Shown here: piece after piece, positions 61,943-64,000 of the stretch
How positions within the stretch are numbered: position 1 is the stretch's first letter
How the letters are laid out: each line of letters starts with the position of its first letter
Origin: SHWC01 sp050173345
GTDB taxonomy: Bacteria > Pseudomonadota > Alphaproteobacteria > UBA828
Reading direction: 5' to 3'
Length of the DNA stretch: 64,000 bases
NCBI GenBank assembly: GCA_050173345.1
Contig: JBFXKW010000002.1
Coordinates: 62,001 to 126,000, forward strand
Program-made: the position numbers and the translations under genes
The notes under the pieces: generated by a model
Told to the model about the DNA's origin: nothing
Databases searched by the model: none
Seen by the model: the letters and a program-made list of their open reading frames with translations, nothing else

Positions 61943-64000
61943 CTATCCCCTGAGCCGACCGCCGGTCGCTTTCTCGACCGCCTGGACCACCTTCTTGGCC
62001 ACCGCCTCGATCTCGGCGTCGGTGAGCGTACGGTCCTGCGGCTCGAGGCGCACGGTGATGGCGAGCGATTTGGTGCCGGGCTCAAGCCCCTCGCCCGCAT
62101 AGGCGTCGAACAGGCGCACGTCCGCGATCAGGGCGCGGTCGGCGACGCGCGCCGCCTTGAGCACCGCCTCGGCCGCGACCTCGGCGTCGAGGATGAAGGC
62201 GAAATCGCGTTCGACCGCCTGGAACTCGGAGGCCTTGAGCGACGGGCGCGCCTTGCCCGCCTTCTCCTTGGGCAGCGGCAGCGCGTCGAGGAACAGCTCG
62301 AAGGCCGCGACCGGCGCTTCGAGATCGAGCTTCGCGAGCACGGCCGGATGAAGCTCGCCGAACTGGGCGACGATGCCGGCACCCAGTCTCAGGCAGCCCG
62401 AGCGGCCCGGATGATACCAGGCCGGCGCGTCCGCCGTGGTCTGCAGCGAGGCGGCCGGCCCGCCGATCGCGGCGACCGCGCCGAGCACGTCGGCCTTGGC
62501 GTCGAAGGCGTCCACCGTGCGCGCGCGCCCCTGCCAGTGCCGCGGCAGCGCCTCACCGGTGCGGATACCGGCGGCGACGATCCGCTGGCCCGCGGGCGTG
62601 TCGTCCCGATATTGCGGCCCGATCTCGAACAGGCCAACCGAGGCCATGCCGCGCGCCGCGTTACGCGCCGCGGCGCCGAGCAGGTTGGGCAGGATCGAGG
62701 GCCGCATCACGTCGAGATCGGCGCTGATCGGGTTGGCGAGCCGGAGCGAATCGGGCACGCCGCCGAACAGCGCAGCCCGTTCGCCCGACATGAACGACCA
62801 GGTCACCGCCTCATGCAAGCCGCGCGCGGCGAGCGCGCGCCGCGCCAGCCTGACCCGGCGCTGGCCGGCGTCGAGCGCAGGCTGCGGCTCGGCCGTCGCC
62901 CGCCTGAGCGAGACCGCCGGGATCGCGTCATAGCCCTTGATGCGCAGCACCTCCTCGACGATGTCGGCCTCGCCCGCGATGTCGCTGCGCCAGGAGGGCG
63001 GCACGATGCGATAATGTTCGCCGCCGCCTTCGACCTCGAAGCCGAGCGCGCCGAGGATGGCGCGCGTCTCGGCCTCGGGCACGTCGAGCCCGCCGAGCGA
63101 GGCGAGGCGCGAATGCCTGAACGCGATCGAGCGACGCCAGGCGGGCTCCGCGCCCGCCACCACCGGCTCGCTCGGCTCGCCGCCGCAGAGATCGAGGATC
63201 AACCGGGTCACCGCCTCCATGCCAGGATGCGCGAAGGCGGGATCGACGCCGCGCTCGAAGCGGTAGCGCGCGTCGCTCTCGATCGCGAGCTTGCGCCCCG
63301 TCGCCGCGGTACGCTTGGGGTCGAACAGCGCGATCTCGACGAACACATTGCTTGTCGCCTCGGTGCAGCCCGAGCTCGCACCGCCCATCACGCCGGCGAG
63401 CGAGAGCACGCCGGTCTCGTCGCCGATCGCGGTCATCTCGCCGTCGAGCGCGTAGCTCTTGCCGTTGAGCGCGAGGAATTCTTTGCCGCCGCAACCGAGC
63501 CTGAGCCAGAGATGACCGCCCTTGATCCGGTCGGCGTCGAAGACGTGCACCGGCCGGTTCAGGTCGAAGGTCACGAAGTTCGTGATGTCGACCAGCGCCG
63601 AGATCGGCCTGAGGCCGACCGCGCGCAGCCGGTCCTGCAGCCATTTCGGGCTCGGGCCGTTGTTCACCCCGCGCACATAGCGGCCGATGAAGAGCGGGCA
63701 GGCATCCTCCTTGCCCGGCGGGAAGTCGAGGCGCACCCCGAGCGGGCTCTCGAACCGGCCGGGCACCGGCGCGGGCACCGGCGTCCTGAGCCGGCCGATG
63801 CCCTTGGCCGCGAGGTGCCGCGCGATGCCGCCGACGCCGAGGCAGTCCGCCCTATCCGGCGTGATCGCGAGGGTGAGGATCGGGTCGTCGAGCCCCATCA
63901 CCGAGGCGAACGGCTTGCCGACCGGCGCGTCCGCCGGCAGCTCGATGATGCCGGCATGCTCGTCCGACAGCCCCATCTCGCGCTCGGAGCACAGCATGCC
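61943..64000 (-). CDS. pheT: Phenylalanine-tRNA ligase beta subunit, 5' end outside the window
   Basis: 685 C-terminal codons are present; about 115 residues, including most of the tRNA-binding (EMAP-like) domain, lie beyond 64000. Visible: GMLCSEREMGLSDEHAGI, the B3/4 editing domain (SALVDITNFVTFDLNRPVHVFDAD in part), B5 with DIVEEVLRIKGYDAIP, the core RKLAIESDARYRFERGVDP (in part) and the C-terminal anticodon-binding FDX-ACB domain with LTDAEIEAVAKKVVQAVE. The reading frame stays open to the edge. Confidence 0.97.
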   Translation of the reverse strand, partial: GMLCSEREMGLSDEHAGIIELPADAPVGKPFASVMGLDDPILTLAITPDRADCLGVGGIARHLAAKGIGRLRTPVPAPVPGRFESPLGVRLDFPPGKEDACPLFIGRYVRGVNNGPSPKWLQDRLRAVGLRPISALVDITNFVTFDLNRPVHVFDADRIKGGHLWLRLGCGGKEFLALNGKSYALDGEMTAIGDETGVLSLAGVMGGASSGCTEATSNVFVEIALFDPKRTAATGRKLAIESDARYRFERGVDPAFAHPGMEAVTRLILDLCGGEPSEPVVAGAEPAWRRSIAFRHSRLASLGGLDVPEAETRAILGALGFEVEGGGEHYRIVPPSWRSDIAGEADIVEEVLRIKGYDAIPAVSLRRATAEPQPALDAGQRRVRLARRALAARGLHEAVTWSFMSGERAALFGGVPDSLRLANPISADLDVMRPSILPNLLGAAARNAARGMASVGLFEIGPQYRDDTPAGQRIVAAGIRTGEALPRHWQGRARTVDAFDAKADVLGAVAAIGGPAASLQTTADAPAWYHPGRSGCLRLGAGIVAQFGELHPAVLAKLDLEAPVAAFELFLDALPLPKEKAGKARPSLKASEFQAVERDFAFILDAEVAAEAVLKAARVADRALIADVRLFDAYAGEGLEPGTKSLAITVRLEPQDRTLTDAEIEAVAKKVVQAVEKATGGRLRG

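Overview
The window is GC-rich chromosomal DNA from an alphaproteobacterium, most likely of the Hyphomicrobiales/Rhizobiales type. This is inferred from the very high GC content, the codon use, the CUT1-, CUT2- and Liv-type ABC operons, the dispersed palindromic repeat of a kind common in that group, a CbtAB cobalt importer and an IS1595-family element. No species can be named from the sequence alone.

Region 1 (1-7 kb): the tip of a secreted-protein gene, a LuxR-type regulator without a LuxI, and a complete but sequence-divergent urease operon, ureABCEFGD, with ureD last. A dispersed palindromic repeat lies between ureF and ureG. Region 2 (7-20 kb, all minus strand): a tight operon of an alpha/beta hydrolase, an SDR and an RbsABC-like transporter, preceded by a second operon in which a CUT1-like ABC importer is fused by overlapping stops and starts to PxpB/PxpC (5-oxoprolinase-type) subunits. 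Region 3 (20-32 kb): an orphan LivF ATPase with a CE4 deacetylase/imidase-like enzyme, an FMN-barrel protein, a DUF4168-like secreted protein, an ABC importer with a GMC oxidoreductase and its small subunit, then an NADP-dependent reductase with a methylthioribose kinase. Region 4 (32-39 kb): a Liv/amide-type ABC importer whose operon contains a formamidase, headed by a second LuxR-type regulator. Region 5 (39-50.5 kb): a PHP-UvrD helicase fusion, an encapsulin with its ferritin-like cargo, a giant Lhr helicase, an HD-GYP protein and a fold-IV aminotransferase.

Region 6 (50.7-55.6 kb) is accessory DNA with lower GC. It holds a ParB-domain protein, a VapBC pair with a 30-bp perfect palindromic operator, tRNA-Ser(GGA), and an intact 2,242-bp IS1595-family transposon. 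The transposon has 19-bp perfect inverted repeats and an 8-bp target duplication, and carries a HEPN-like passenger gene plus small ORFs. Region 7 (55.7-59.6 kb): a cobalt-type nitrile hydratase whose beta subunit is split into two genes, its His-rich activator, the cobalt importer CbtB/CbtA and a small Tat-exported Cys protein. Region 8: housekeeping lepA and pheT with a HicBA toxin-antitoxin pair between them.

Functional theme (inference): nitriles are converted to amides (nitrile hydratase), amides are imported and hydrolysed (Liv-type importer plus formamidase), lactams or imides may be opened (PxpBC, CE4 imidase-like), and urea is split (urease). The genes therefore look like a scavenging set for organic nitrogen, with two paralogous LuxR solos placed next to the urease and amide operons.
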